NCBI RefSeq assembly: GCF_042453785.1
Contig: NC_091661.1
Location: forward strand, 28,325,501-28,389,500
Direction of reading: 5' to 3'
DNA: 64,000 bases
Source: Malus domestica
Taxonomy: Eukaryota > Streptophyta > Magnoliopsida > Rosales > Rosaceae
Under the pieces are notes generated by a model. The model did no database searches. It was given only the letters and a program-made list of their open reading frames with translations, and was not told where the DNA came from. Of the stretch, positions 11,972 to 24,069 are shown in pieces. Position numbers and translations under genes: made by a program. Position 1 is the first letter of the stretch, and each line of letters starts with the position of its first letter.

Positions 11972-13512
11972 ATGGCGCTAATTCAGTGTCCCTCATCATC
12001 TCTCACCACCAAGCCCTATCATCATCACCTTCCTCACACTCCTCCGCTGCTTCACTTTTCAACCAGAACCCACTTCACAGTGAAGTCCCAGACCCCATCG
12101 GAGCCGTCAAAACCCGCCGCCGATGCCACCCAGGTCCCACCCAAGAAACCCACCTCAGCCGGGACAGGCTTCGGCCCGCCTCCTCCTTCTTCGGCCAAGT
12201 CGAATTCCACCGCTGATAACAAGAAAGGGAGGGCGGCGGTGATTCGGAGGTCGCCGGTGGAAAAGCCCCTGCTTTATTCTGAAGAAGATGAGGCTAAGGC
12301 CAAGGAGATGGGAACAAATGAGAGCGCTTTTGTTCTTGCTTGGTTGGGGCTCGGCGGCGTCATCCTAGCCCAAGGCCTTCTTCTCGCCGCTTCGGGTAAC
12401 CTTTCCGTTCACTGTGATTGAATTGATGTGAATCATGTGAAAATTTTGTTGGTATTTTTGCAAAGATAGGATTTTTTGTTAGCATATGGTTGAAATTGTA
12501 GGAGTCAGTAAGTTTGAATCGTTTAAATTGTGGAATTGTTTGGTTTGATAGATTTCGAATTGTGATTTCCGTTATCTAGGATTTACTTGCTAGATTTATA
12601 AGCTTTGGTTTTGAGGATCTTATTAAATGTGACTCTGAATTCGACCTTGCGGTTTTTGAGTCCTCCAACATGCTGGCCAGTTTGGACTCAATACTCATTG
12701 TTTAGAATCCAGTTTAGTATCTTGAGTCATTTTCGGCCGTTCTCTTGGTATAATCTGTATAGCCACCCCTTGTTTGGTCCCAATTAATCCTGTCCCTTCT
12801 TCATGTCCACTGTTAAGTGGTAAGACGTATCAGCAGTGGATGCTGCATAAATTGTTTAGGTTTAAGAAAGTTTGTCCAAACGAGCGGCTGAAGTTTAAAA
12901 TTGGAGTTGAATAATATTTCACTCTTACTGATCATCCTATGACTTAATTGGAAAAACCAACAAGTTATTGAGAATATCATCTATCGGAAAGAGTTTGCAC
13001 AGAAGGCCATTTTGATCCTCTTTGTCGAAGCTCAGCGCCAACTATAAACTATCAGTCACATAAGATATGGACCAGAACGGGCATAGCATGACAAATGACG
13101 AAACTTCTGGCTTCCAAACTTCACAATTTGAGAATTCAACAACCTCATAAACACATTCCTTTTGGAGCATAACCCCCTGATTAAAGGAGTATTATTGCAT
13201 CCGTTCTTCACGTATCTGGAAAAGCACTACATTGTCCATTATGATTGATTACTTGAACTTTAGCAAAAGACTAGATAATAAAATCTTGGAAGTTATTTCT
13301 GTAATTGACTCGATAAGGCCTTTATGTTTTCTTCACGTTGTGAATAATTTGTTAACTTCATTTCAGGCTTCCTGCCAGAAGAGTGGGACAAGTTCTTTGT
13401 GAAGTATTTATATCCATCTTTTACACCAACAGTCGGCTTGTTTGTTGCTGGAAGTGTTGTGTATGGAGTGGTGAAGTATCTGCAGAATGAGGAACTTAAA
13501 GGTCAGAAATGA
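11972..13512 (+). CDS. LPA2: LPA2-like photosystem II assembly factor, plastid targeted
   Basis: Two exons, 11972-12395 and 13367-13512, join in frame (gg|c) to 189 aa; the stop is at 13510. The N-terminus, rich in Ser, Thr, Pro and His with few acidic residues, looks like a chloroplast transit peptide. It is followed by a Pro/Ser-rich linker and a basic RRSPVEKP motif. Two membrane segments close the protein (about residues 117-141 and 160-181), separated by a GFLPEEWDKFF loop. This matches Arabidopsis LPA2 (At5g51545), a thylakoid protein that helps insert CP43 during photosystem II assembly. The 971-bp intron shows no nested element I can name. Confidence 0.92.
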
Positions 13513-13769
13513 TATTTACTTTGTATACATAGAAACTTTCAGTTAAATGAGGAAACATTTCAATAGCTTTTAAGGCTGTACTTGTAGTGCTTTCATTGTT
13601 TATAGGACGATGAATCAGCTGAAAAAAAATCTCAAACAGCTTCCATTTGTTCCTTAAATCATTTCTGTGCACCATCCCTTGATAGGCCATGCTTTTTTTA
13701 AAAGTCATGTGGCATAAGATCGGTATCAGGCAGATCATTGGATCACATGGGTTCTAGACCCTACCGTGG

Positions 13770-14460
13770 AGAACCCTCATGAGCAAATGGCCTCTTCTGT
13801 AACTGGACTGTCCAGCTCAAGAGAGAAGCTGTCCACAATCGTATGTCACAGACCAGTTTGACTCTGTGCTCTGGCCTTCCTATCATCCTCACGGTGCCTT
13901 TTACTTATATATCCAATACCATAGTAGTGCACTCATCGGTCATTGTTACAATTAGAAAGGAGCAGATGATCTCATGCAACTTTTAGTCTTGCGTCCTGCT
14001 ATCCTTAGTTGTTAATGGTACTATAGCACATTTATGATGGCTAAATTACTCGTTTGTGTTTTGCTTCAAACTTTTTCTTCCTATACTCCCTCCTCTTCTT
14101 CCGTATTGCAGTGTTCCAGCCATTCACCTATCTCTTTCCCTCATCGAGGAGAACCCTCATGAGATAATCTGCGCACAATCATATCTTACACACCAGCTTG
14201 GCCCTGTGCTCTTGGCCTTCCTACCATCTTGCCGTGCCTTTTACTTATATTGCTTATACCATTATTGTGCACCCTTCAGTCATTGTTAGAATTAGTAAAA
14301 GGTCGACTATCTCGGGAAAATTTCAGTCTTTCATCTTGTCATCCTCATGAAAGGATTACTTGTTTGTGTCGTGCTTTTAATTTTTAGTTTCTACGCTTCC
14401 TCCCCTGCTTCCATAGTGCAGTGTTGTAGCCATTCCACTTATCTTTTACCCTCATCTTAG
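13770..14460. repeat. Imperfect tandem duplication, about 380-bp period
   Basis: The block starting gagaaccctcatgag near 13769 recurs at 14149 with the same internal order: cacaatc.tat.t.acacacca, ccttcctaccatc, ccttttacttatat, cattgttagaatta, cttgtttgtgt, gcagtgtt..agccattc. The second unit ends near 14460. The copies are clearly diverged. No coding frame is kept. This is an old local duplication downstream of LPA2. Confidence 0.8.
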
Positions 14461-15759
14461 ACATTCATTAAGTTGTTTGTAATACCTGGAAAGCACTTTT
14501 CCCACCAGTCAATTGTACTTAAGTGAAGAAAAAACTTCTTTATTCTCTTATTGCATCCCCGTCTTTTGGTTCGATAGCGATAAGATAGCGAACTGGATAG
14601 CGTATGTTTATGTAAACGATTTGGAAAGCGACGTACTCTGTACATCGCAGCCTTGCACAAAAGCTATTCAGAATGAAAGACCTCTTTTGAACTGTCTGAA
14701 TTTATTTCACGTTTGCTTATATGATTGCTTGGTATAACCACTTGAGAAGGACCTCCGATCGTTGTTAACTGTTAAGTACCTTTTTTCTTCATTATTTGAC
14801 TCGTGTGTAATCCACTTGAACTTTTCATGTTAAGGTTTAAAACCTTGCTATCAGGGTTCACATGTGGTCTCTCGAGCTCTCACGTCAAATGACTTAGTGA
14901 TGATGACGTGATGAGAGAGATAAAGAGAGTGGGTGATGAACCCAGGATAGCCAAGTTTTCCTAATCTCTCGGCGTGATTGCCCCCAAAGAGCCCACAATT
15001 TAGTTCCAAAATCACTTATAGCCTTAATTAATCGAATATTTAGGGTCTATATGAATATGTTTTTTGGGTGTCATTGTCTAGCCTTATTGAGCCCGTTTAT
15101 ACTACAGTAACCCTGTTCTCCTGCAAGTATTCAATGATTTTGCATACGGTAAAAATCCTACCACTCCATCCTCACACTTAATCAAATTTATGTGAGAATT
15201 AGACGACACTGAGCTTTGAGGTCCCCCTCTTCAAATTATTCTTCATTAAATTCTAATCAATTTGGACAATTCAATCCTCTGCTCCTCTGGTTGGCTCCCC
15301 TTATAATAACTAAAGAGAACCCAATTTACAAAATCTGACTCATCTACCTCGACTTGTTCATGAATTGATATTCTAAACTACTACAACCAATCAGAACAGA
15401 GATTCTAACCGGATGTAAGGAGACAAGTACAATGACACGTCTAACTAACTTACTTAACTCACGTATCTGAAACCATAAGATGAGAATACTGATGAAGGAT
15501 GACAAAACAAAACAAAAGCATACAAAATACAAAAGGGGCACATATTTTACAACCAAAAACACTTCAACCAAAGTCAAAGATCATGTTTCAGGCGCCGCTG
15601 CCTCTTTAAAATCAATCATGTTTCAAATCTTGATTAAACTACTCAAAGTGTTAATCATCCTATAATATTCTTCTATTTTCTGGTCAAATTTTTTAATTTG
15701 CAAGTGGATGTAAATAAGAGTGAGAGCCAGCTGGCGTTCCCCTTTATATCTAAATGCAT
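14461..15759. other. Intergenic, nothing recognised
   Basis: AT-rich to neutral sequence between the tandem duplication and a MITE. Short open frames occur, but none has coding character or family resemblance. No repeat border is seen. Confidence 0.5.
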
Positions 15760-15768
15760 AATTTTGAC

Positions 15769-15987
15769 GGAGGCAGATTGTGTGCCCTCCTATTTGGGTG
15801 CCCTTTCCATCCCTTCTATTTGTACGGTCACGATTAAGTCACGTCAACATTTTATATTCTTATTATTTTTTGTTTTATTATCTTTATAAAAAAATTAATA
15901 TACAATGTTAACGTGGCTTAACTGTGACCGCACAAATAGGAGGAGATGGGAAAGGCACCCAAACAGGAGCGCAGACAATCTACCTCC
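15769..15987. mobile_element. Mutator-like MITE, family B copy 1, with perfect 9-bp target duplication
   Basis: The terminal inverted repeats are long (about 90 bp): the left end starts ggaggcagattgtgtgccct and the right end is its complement. The flanks are aattttgac at 15760-15768 and 15988-15996, a perfect 9-bp duplication typical of Mutator-like transposons. There is no ORF. The second copy is at 34405-34596. Confidence 0.92.
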
Positions 15988-15996
15988 AATTTTGAC

Positions 15997-17204
15997 TCCT
16001 AAAACTTGGAAATGGTCTTTTCCACTTTTGATGGGGTAACCCTAATTGGCCAAACCATTTGAACCGTACAACCAAATGCTTGCACATGAAAGTCATTGTA
16101 TATGTACGTATAGTATACTAGTATGTGTTTGTTTTTACCTACAGTAAAATCTTGAATACGTGTAATTATTCACAAACTACGCATGATGTAGTAAATTTGG
16201 ATAATTTTGCCTTCATAAAGTTCAAACCTAGAACGTCTGAATACATTGCATGTTTTATGGTAACGTTTTCCTATTCCATTACTTATATGGTTTATCATTG
16301 TTAGAATGTTAAGATTGGTTGCGCATGAGCGAATGACTGATTTTTTACTATTGATGCATGTGAGTCTTACTATTATAGGAGACTCACATGCATATGTAAT
16401 TAGAAATCAACAACTCACACCTCAGAAATTAAACATAGTAGCCTTCTTATAATATGAATGCATCTCAAAATACATCCAACACCAAGAATCAAGATAGTTA
16501 TATCCTAGACTAATCACATAACACAACATAAAAAAATTATATTGTCACAACATATGTGACAACACATGATAATTTTAAAATATAACATTACCTTATCAAT
16601 CTCGTTACATGTAATTTTATCTAGAGGTTAACTGCACAACAGCTGGTCCCCAATTCTTAGAAGTTTTAAACAATAAACACAAATCGATTGGAGCTCCCTC
16701 CCCTGTCAAATTGGAGATCTTGGTGGACAAGTTAAGATTGTGGAAACACAAGACAGTATGTTTTATAATAATATGTGATGTTCCGTCTTCTGTTCTGAAC
16801 ACATTAAAAAATCTTTCGAGACAAAGATATAATGAGGCAAAAGTTTGTTGGAATGGAACAGTTGTTTGAGAATGACATGCATGCATGCTGTAAACATGCG
16901 CGTAAAAACATTATGAGTGCAACCGAATTTTCATTTCGTTCCCAAAATTATGAATCTGAGTCTCGTGGTGGATGGCAATGAAATCGATCTTTACCGAATC
17001 AAGTGATACATTCGAGTTGGAGATTTTATTGTATGTTTTGTAGGGAGTCCCTTAAATTTGATATCTAATAGGTGCATCGCACGAACGTTTTGATTATTTG
17101 TTTGTTAGTATGAGATCAGGTAGAAATTCTTTTAAGGTTCTACGTTAATTGATTTAACAATTGGATATTTGGAGTTACCTATAGAATTCTTTCCACTATT
17201 CCCC
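15997..17204. other. Intergenic, nothing recognised
   Basis: AT-rich sequence with no supported gene. A small palindrome (gactcacatgcat region, 16358-16392) is visible. Nothing else stands out. Confidence 0.45.
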
Positions 17205-17680
17205 ATCCAGAGCCGCCTAGGCCTAGCTTAGGCGTTAGACGGTTAGTCGTCGTTCCGATTAATCTCTAGGTGTTTGAAAATTAGGAATGTGCATCTAGAC
17301 CTACTTAGGCATCTGCCTCACCAGCCTAGGCATCCGCCTTACCACCTAGGTCGCTACTTTCACTTAGACAAAAAATCTATAATTTTCATTTTGCATTTCA
17401 TTTTTTCAATAAAAAATGTTAAAGACTTGAACACTTGGATGAACACTTATTATATGCTTATTTCTCATATTTTCAATATATCTTAATACTTTATAATCTA
17501 TATGTTATTTTATTTTGCAATTTATGTGTACTATGTGTTTTTAACTATAAATAGGCACTTGCTTATACAATAATAAATTTACTTAAATCCGCTTAATCCA
17601 TCTAGTGTCTAAATGAGACCCTGCCTAGCCGTTTAAATGCTAAGCTCCAATTGCCCGACTAGCACATATCGTCTTTAAGA
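17205..17680. repeat. Diverged repeat with GCCTAGGC/CCTAGGT motifs
   Basis: GC-richer ends with repeated gcctaggc, cctaggc and cctaggt motifs (17205-17360 and about 17590-17660) bracket an AT-rich middle. The layout suggests an old non-autonomous element. A related patch lies in the ATPase intron at 2420-2795. Class and borders are uncertain. Confidence 0.45.
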
Positions 17681-17747
17681 ACATTAATTCTTTCACAGTA
17701 CAGAATTTCATATGTTTCCCTTTATTGGTTTATTTGAGTAACTGTAA

Positions 17748-17892
17748 GGGGTATGATATCCACACATCTCATTTTACTTCTCACACACTTTTTTAATTTT
17801 CGGCCTCGGATCGGATGAATTAAAGAAAATCAACGGACATAAATTATCAAGGGTGTGTGAGAAGTAAAATAAATGTGTGGATAACACACCCC
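17748..17892. mobile_element. Mutator-like MITE, family A copy 2, with perfect 9-bp target duplication
   Basis: The inverted termini are ggggtatgatatccacaca and its complement, ending ..acacacccc. taactgtaa lies on both sides (17739-17747 and 17893-17901). The interior has the same catcggatgaatt-type core as the copy at 11647-11794. Confidence 0.92.
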
Positions 17893-18589
17893 TAACTGTA
17901 AATATAAATAAATCAAACCGGTTTATTTGAGTAACTAAATATAAATAAATCAAGATGTAGGGTCTATTATCTTGTCTTTCCTAGGTGACATCACCAAAGC
18001 TAGGGTAACAGATGGAAAAAGTTCGATGAGTAGATTAAAAAAAGTGCACTTAACCTATGTGTAATGATCAAAGTCGAATTAAAGAAAATGCAGATCGAAA
18101 CAATAATTCGAAATTAAAAAGTGGACCACAACCAAAGCAAAACACACACACAATCGAGTACAAAAAATATTTACTATCGTTGAAGTGCTTGCTTTACGTG
18201 ACGTCCTGAAGTCTGCAAAAATAAAAGATTATGTTTGTGTTGAATGTGACTTCAAGATTATTATTGATTTTATTTTGGATAAGTGCATGACGTATTGCGA
18301 GTAGAAGACTATTATTAAGGGCATCAGATTACTTGTACAATCTTTTTCTTCTATATTTCGGACTCATTTCTCTCCGGAAGCGAATTTTCTTGTTGGTCAT
18401 TACTAACATCGGACACTCCATTCATGATACTTTTATTTGGAATAGATCTTTACCCACTATTGCTATTTGCTAGAAATGTTTTTCTCTTCAATTGCACTAG
18501 AACGGTTGTACTCAGAAGTTTCTCTCTCTAGATAAAATTTTTTACCATAAAAAAAAAAACATATTAACTAGATGGTTTTCAATCGAAAA

Positions 18590-18760
18590 TATTTTTGTTC
18601 ACCACTCTAAAGCAAGAGTGATGTTCACCGCCCCCATTAAATACCATTGGATAATATGATTTAATCTATCTATTACATAAATTTCGAAACTTAAACTAAT
18701 CTTACAGTAATGAAGAGAATAGTGAGCATTACCACCACTTTAGAATGGTGAACAAAAATA
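18590..18760. mobile_element. MITE, family C copy 1
   Basis: The left end tatttttgttcaccactcta is mirrored at the right end by tagaatggtgaacaaaaata, with about 40 bp of inverted similarity. The interior is AT-rich and non-coding. A related element (18766-18928) lies directly next to it. Confidence 0.8.
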
Positions 18761-18765
18761 CACGG

Positions 18766-18928
18766 GAGCATTTTTGCTCATCACCCTTTTTATTACCGTT
18801 AGATGAGTTTGAATTTCGAGAATCATGTAGTGGATAGGAACAAATCTCAAAATTAAAACTCATTTAACAGTGATAAATAAGGTGGTGAGCATACACCACA
18901 CTAAATGATAGTGAGCAAAAATGCACTC
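18766..18928. mobile_element. MITE, family C copy 2, adjacent to copy 1
   Basis: The left end gagcatttttgctcatcacc is mirrored by the right end, which contains gtgagcaaaaatgcactc. It also shares attaccgttagatgagttt against aaaactcatttaacagtgat. It lies 5 bp from a sister element, so it is either a nested or tandem insertion or an old duplication. Confidence 0.78.
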
Positions 18929-19669
18929 AAAATACACTCAGTTTTCCGTCTCCCAATATTTTCAATTTTTCACACATAAAATCAATTTAGGAAGACCAGA
19001 ATACGAAGACGAGTGGAAATAATTAATACGATTAAATTTTGTTAATGCAAGAAATTAATACTCCCCTTGTTGCAAGAGCAGCGGGCAGAGGTCGGACCAA
19101 AGTTTACCAAACGTAATAATCGCGAGTAATGAGCACTAAATACGTCGAGCGAGTACACAAATGCCGTACTACTACTCCTTTATTCCTCACCAAACAATAC
19201 ATTTTGGACTTTCACAATGCACCAGTAATCATCAATGGCTTACAACTTGGTATCGAATTTACGCCTTCGTATTCGTGTGACACAAATATAAGATTTTCTC
19301 CGATTAAATAGTCGAATGCCACTAAACTAGTTGGTCACTGTGATATTGGATAATACTTTGCCAATGAAACCCTTAACTTGACCAAACCGTTTATGGGATG
19401 TTAAGATCAACTTGTTGATGTACTTACTAAGGCTGTGTCTAATAGTATTATCCGGTATTCATGGGATACTGGATAATATCTTATCCCTTTATCCAATGAG
19501 AAGTAATATTACAACACATGCTATCTTCTTTGGAAGACACTCAAAGAGAAGAGTACATGTGTCGGGTTTTGGGTTTGTATTTGAAGGATTTTATAGTCCG
19601 CTTCGAGATATTTTATACATTAGAGTGCAGTAGAGTTTTGAACTCAAATACTGTCTTAAATTAAGAACT

Positions 19670-19855
19670 CGTTTGAAAGTACTTTTAAAATGATTAAAAA
19701 CATTTTTAGTAAAAAAACACTAAAATGATTAAAAACACTTTTGGTAAAAAAACACTTTTGGTAAAAAAACACTTAAATGTTTTTGAAACTTAAAAACATT
19801 TTATCTGAAAACGATTTCGATCATTTTAAAATCACTTATAAACAAACTCAATCCA
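19670..19855. mobile_element. Palindromic AT-rich MITE
   Basis: The left end ctcgtttgaaagtactttta is complementary to the right end, which contains attttaaaatcacttataaac. Internal attaaaaacacttttggtaa units are repeated two to three times. It is non-coding. Borders are approximate. Confidence 0.65.
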
Positions 19856-20137
19856 ATCGGTCTTTTCACTTTTGCAATCATATCTAATTACTCTAACACA
19901 ATAATAAGACGCGAAGTACAGCTATTTGTATACAAAACCAGTGTACCAAAAATATATAATATATCATTATTACAATAATTAACAAACTTAACTACCTTAA
20001 CAAATCATGCACCAACAGCCCAGACCCAAAGACCCAAACCCACCAAAACAACCAACAAAAACAACCCATGCAAACAACAAAAGGTAAAAAAGGGAATCTA
20101 ACGGTAAAAACCCGAAGGTTTTACTGACCCGAAAATT

Positions 20138-21187
20138 TTACTGATCGAGTGCATTAGGTCCGGTACAGTAATTTAAAATGTGGCTCCAAACCCACTGAAC
20201 CAAGAACTTCCGTCGGATCCCATTCATATTATACGTGGCACCATCGTGATCGTCCATCAGCTGACCCGTGTACGACCCGCCCCCTCCCGTACCGTAGATT
20301 CCCTCGCAGAGATCAGCAATCTCGACCGGAAAACTCGGGTCCTGACCCGCGTACCAGGCGTTCACTAACGGGTTACTCGCCAGCTCAGCAATCTCGTGCG
20401 CGATAACGCTTATCATCCCTTCAACTCCCACGTCACCGTTAGGTGACTTTAGCGGCTTTAACCCCGGGATATAATCGGGTACGGCGAACGGGTAGGCGCA
20501 CGTACCTGGACACAATTTGGCCGAGTTTCCAATCCACGCGTACGGCAGCGTGTATCCGACGAGGGAGGGGAAAGTAAAGTAGTGGAATCCACAGACCTGT
20601 TTGCAGAAATCCTGGACGTACACGTCATCAGATGTGAGCAGGAGGTAGAGCCCACTCTGTGGATTGACGGGTAACGGCCTCGTTTTAGCCGTTACGGCGC
20701 TTTTGATCACGGACTGTATCGAGAGGCGCGTCAGGGTTTTACCGTGAGAGTAAAACCGGTCGTTTTTCCCGGCGCCGAGCTGGACCGTGCGCGAGATGTT
20801 CGCGCCGGTCTGGTCGGTGTAAAGCTGTACGGTCCTCCACCAACCGGCGACGGAGGGGCGCTTGGAGCCGGCGGCAGAGATGGAGTTGATGAACTCGCGG
20901 ATGATCTTCTTCTGGCGCGGCTGCCACGTGCCGTACCATATTGTGTGGACGGTTATGTTGGCGGTTAGTACAGGGCCCATGTGGTAGCGCAACTTGACGA
21001 AATCGGAGGAGCCTTCGAATTTTTTGTTGTCTCCGAAGCGGAGGTCGGAGGTGTTGTGTTTGAGGTGGGGCCAGGGGCGCCATGCAATGGCTGGGTTGGC
21101 GGAGAGGAAGAGGGTGAGTACCGTGAGGAGAAGGAGCACCGGAGCCGGTGGCTGAGAAAGCCAGCCGGTACGGCGGTGCTGGGGCAT
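20138..21187 (-). CDS. EXL3: EXORDIUM-like secreted cell-wall protein
   Basis: A single exon of 349 aa. The chosen start at 21187 is followed directly by a signal-peptide pattern: basic residues, then an LLLLTVLTLFLS core ending near PAIA. The open frame continues upstream to 21298, but that extension is low-complexity 5' UTR. The mature part is the phosphate-induced protein 1 / EXORDIUM domain, with Trp-rich WRTVQLYTDQTG, an even set of Cys (DFCKQVCGFHYF, LCPGTCAYPF) and the conserved AHEIAELASNPLVNAWY helix. The family acts in the apoplast in brassinosteroid- and carbon-linked growth control. Its position between LPA2 and the LRR kinase favours EXL3 (At5g51550) as the ortholog. No intron or frameshift is seen. 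Confidence 0.92.
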   Translation of the reverse strand: MPQHRRTGWLSQPPAPVLLLLTVLTLFLSANPAIAWRPWPHLKHNTSDLRFGDNKKFEGSSDFVKLRYHMGPVLTANITVHTIWYGTWQPRQKKIIREFINSISAAGSKRPSVAGWWRTVQLYTDQTGANISRTVQLGAGKNDRFYSHGKTLTRLSIQSVIKSAVTAKTRPLPVNPQSGLYLLLTSDDVYVQDFCKQVCGFHYFTFPSLVGYTLPYAWIGNSAKLCPGTCAYPFAVPDYIPGLKPLKSPNGDVGVEGMISVIAHEIAELASNPLVNAWYAGQDPSFPVEIADLCEGIYGTGGGGSYTGQLMDDHDGATYNMNGIRRKFLVQWVWSHILNYCTGPNALDQ

Positions 21188-21270
21188 TTTTTGAATTTTA
21201 CTGGAAGTGGGTGGAGTGAGTGTGAAGTGAGAAGTCACAAGTGCCTGGTTTTGTCGCTGTGAGGACCTGA

Positions 21271-21291
21271 GGGATATATATATATATATAT
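21271..21291 (-). promoter_or_regulatory. (TA)n tract, candidate TATA region of the EXL gene
   Basis: An alternating TA run of about 20 bp lies 84-104 bp upstream of the EXL start codon, a plausible TATA position for a short 5' UTR. It is also a microsatellite, so its length may vary between alleles. Confidence 0.45.
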
Positions 21292-21309
21292 GGGACAATT
21301 TGAATGCGT

Positions 21310-22135
21310 GCTTAATGTTCTTTGAAACCTTGTGTTTTTAATTTTGATTGAAGTTCCTCACATTAATGTAATAATGTATTTTTATGTAAGTTATTATATT
21401 TTTAAATTAAAAATAAAATTTGTAGTTATTTATATTAATGAGATTTTAAATAAAACCCATATTTTATGGGATTAAAAATATTAAAGATGAATTCTACTCT
21501 CCAATATATTTTGTGTGTGTGTGTATGTATATATGTGTGTGTGTATACATGGGTACGTTCATCAAAACTAACCAAAAAATTATTGTACCAAAGCATGGGT
21601 ATATTTTTCAAAAGCACAAAAAAAGAAAAAGAAAAAAACCTTAATAACATTATTAAATTTCTTCTATTAAATTTGACATGGATACATTCTCAAATCAACG
21701 AAAATAGGATGTATCCATATATGTTTAAAAATGGATTAGAGAAAAGTTTGAATGAAATTTTATATAAAAAAAAATGGGTACATTTTAAATTAAAAAAAGG
21801 GTACATTTTTAACAAATTGGTATATTTAAGAATGGATACATATAAGCTTAAAAAATTGAAATTTTTTTATAAAAATTTAATGGGTACAAACTTATTCTAG
21901 TTTTATTTATTTTTATTTGGGAAATGTTTGAATTGAAAATTAATTAGGAGTTTAATAAGGGTGTGAGTATTAAAACTCTAAATTAATTACTTTTTTTTTT
22001 TTATAAAAATTATGTAACTTACATGTAATTCATTAATATATTAATGATAGGGACTTTGATCAAAATCTAAAAACTGATAAGATCTTAGTTAATGGACATT
22101 AGAAACTAGGGACCGGAAACTAATTTTTCCTATAT
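21310..22135. mobile_element. Long-TIR AT-rich element, copy A
   Basis: The left end (ttgattgaagttcctcacat) is inverted-similar to the right end (..gggactttgatcaaaatc). The interior is extremely AT-rich with recurring (g)ggtac(a) units. Copies B (about 24070-25035) and C (about 28460-29695) share the same arrangement. No transposase frame is present. Confidence 0.6.
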
Positions 22136-22266
22136 ATATATATGTATAAGAATAATTAAATTATATTAATAATATTAATTAATTTGTTTTTTTATTTTTC
22201 GAAAGGGAAGAAAAGAAAATTGTTGGTAGAGGAGGAGGAGAGGGGCATTGTTTGCGGGTAATGGAG

Positions 22267-22476
22267 GGAATTAGATCCGTTATGGATCTTAATGTTCGAA
22301 ACTTAAGGATCAAAGCATTTGGGTTGCTGATTGGTATGAAAAAAAAAATCAAAGCCGTTGATTTTATGTAGTAAATTAGTAAAATAAGTTAATTAGATCA
22401 TTAAATTGAACTTGTACCGTCCAGATGAATTGAACTCTAATATCCAGATATTAAGATCGGGAACGGATCCAATTCC
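22267..22476. mobile_element. Mutator-like MITE with 9-bp target duplication
   Basis: The inverted ends are ggaattagatccgttatgga and the complement of ..cgggaacggatccaattcc. The duplication gtaatggag is at 22258-22266 and 22477-22485. It is non-coding. Confidence 0.88.
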
Positions 22477-23462
22477 GTAATGGAGGACAGATGGATTCTT
22501 AAAGCCAAGACTTGGAGGGACGGTGGTGGGGCCCGGGTAAGTCAGACGTGGCACAGGGGAATCACCATGATCATCATGGTTTATGTCGTCATCTGATTAG
22601 ATTTGATCTCCGCCCTTCATGCGTTCGTTCGTGGGTTTCATTTGCAAAGCGAGGGAAAGTAACTCTAAACAACTAAACTAAAATCGAGTTTCCTTCATCT
22701 TCATAATATTTGAAGGTCCTCGACTGATAAAATATTTCGAGTAGGACTCACGTGATATTATCAGAAAATTCATGTTTTATATTGTACGTGACAATTAAAT
22801 TTTAAATACATGTAAAATAAACATATAAATTAACGCGTAATTCTACAAATTGACAAACATATTATGTGTTTTAGAGTCGCAATTCACAAACGTCGAATTT
22901 CAAGATTCCAAAAAGCGATCCAACGACCCACTAGGTTTTAACATTCTTTGACCCTATAACTTAGGGTTTTTAATCTATTTTGAACATAGTTTATTACATG
23001 TAAGATTAGGGTTTTTAACCTAGTAGATTAGTAGCAGCGGAGTAAAAATCTTGGAGGTAGTTGCGTACGTGGTACCAAATGGATGCTAAGACAGTCGATA
23101 TCACAAGTTATCCGAGCTGGTTCGTTGTCCTATGCTCAGGCACTCACAGCCTTATCTCATTCCCTTCCCCACTCTTCTGTCCTACATCTTCCCACAATTT
23201 AAAACCTTCAAAAGAATAATTATATGTGCAGTTCACGTAATCAACAAGTTTTAGAAACCATGCAAATTGCTCATTTTTAATTAGTTTGAATGTTGGTCGG
23301 ATTGTCTTGGTAGATGGAGTTTTTTTTTTAAACACAGCGTCTTGAATTCAAACTCTCTCATCTCCTCTCTTCTTAGTCTAACTTCGAACAGTAACTGTAA
23401 TTAAAAAGGATATTCATCTTGAAACTTTGACAAAAAGACCTTCAAATTCGTAGGAAAATTAG

Positions 23463-23504
<42 letters not shown>

Positions 23505-23544
23505 TGACGGTGAGGAGAGCCATCAAATATCAAAGCTGGGTGGT

Positions 23545-23595
<51 letters not shown>

Positions 23596-24069
23596 CTCTG
23601 CTTTCTATCTCTATCTGTGTCGTCGTCGTATGTAATGATGGATGTTGGTAATGTGAGATGAATTACGAGATAGATAACGCAACAGAGTCTGAATTAGGTT
23701 TGTTCTGAGCAAATAGTTGTAGTGTTTGCTAGTTGCTGCTGCTCTCTTTCAAGTGTCAAAAGGCTCTCATCACGCGGGCTAAGGCCCATACTGTTCGAAC
23801 CAGCCGAAGGTGCATACTTCGGTAAATTTTGATCGATACCCCTGTAATTATCGATGTCCCTTTCAACACAGCAACCTAGCTATATATGGAAACTCAGAGT
23901 TTGACTGTTAGAAATTTTACGAACGTTATTTAATATCCTAATGAAAAGGATGCTGAGTTTGCATTATATGTTCTGAGTTCGGAACTTCCTAAATTTTTGT
24001 AACAATTTGAACCCTCACCCTCCGCTTTATAATAATATAGAACTTGAAAAAAAATAGATAGTTTAGTTG
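22477..24069. other. Intergenic with microsatellites, no gene recognised
   Basis: It contains an (AT)n run at 23466-23502 and a (TC)n run at 23550-23592, followed by GC-richer sequence to about 23850. That pattern resembles a plant 5' UTR or promoter, but I find no following coding frame. Confidence 0.5.

Noticed and set aside
20739..21262. Long open frames overlapping the EXL gene on both strands
   Set aside because: They are shadows of a GC-rich single-exon gene and lack family resemblance.
21188..21298. Longer EXL start at 21298
   Set aside because: The extension is low-complexity TA-rich leader, and the signal peptide begins right after the ATG at 21187.
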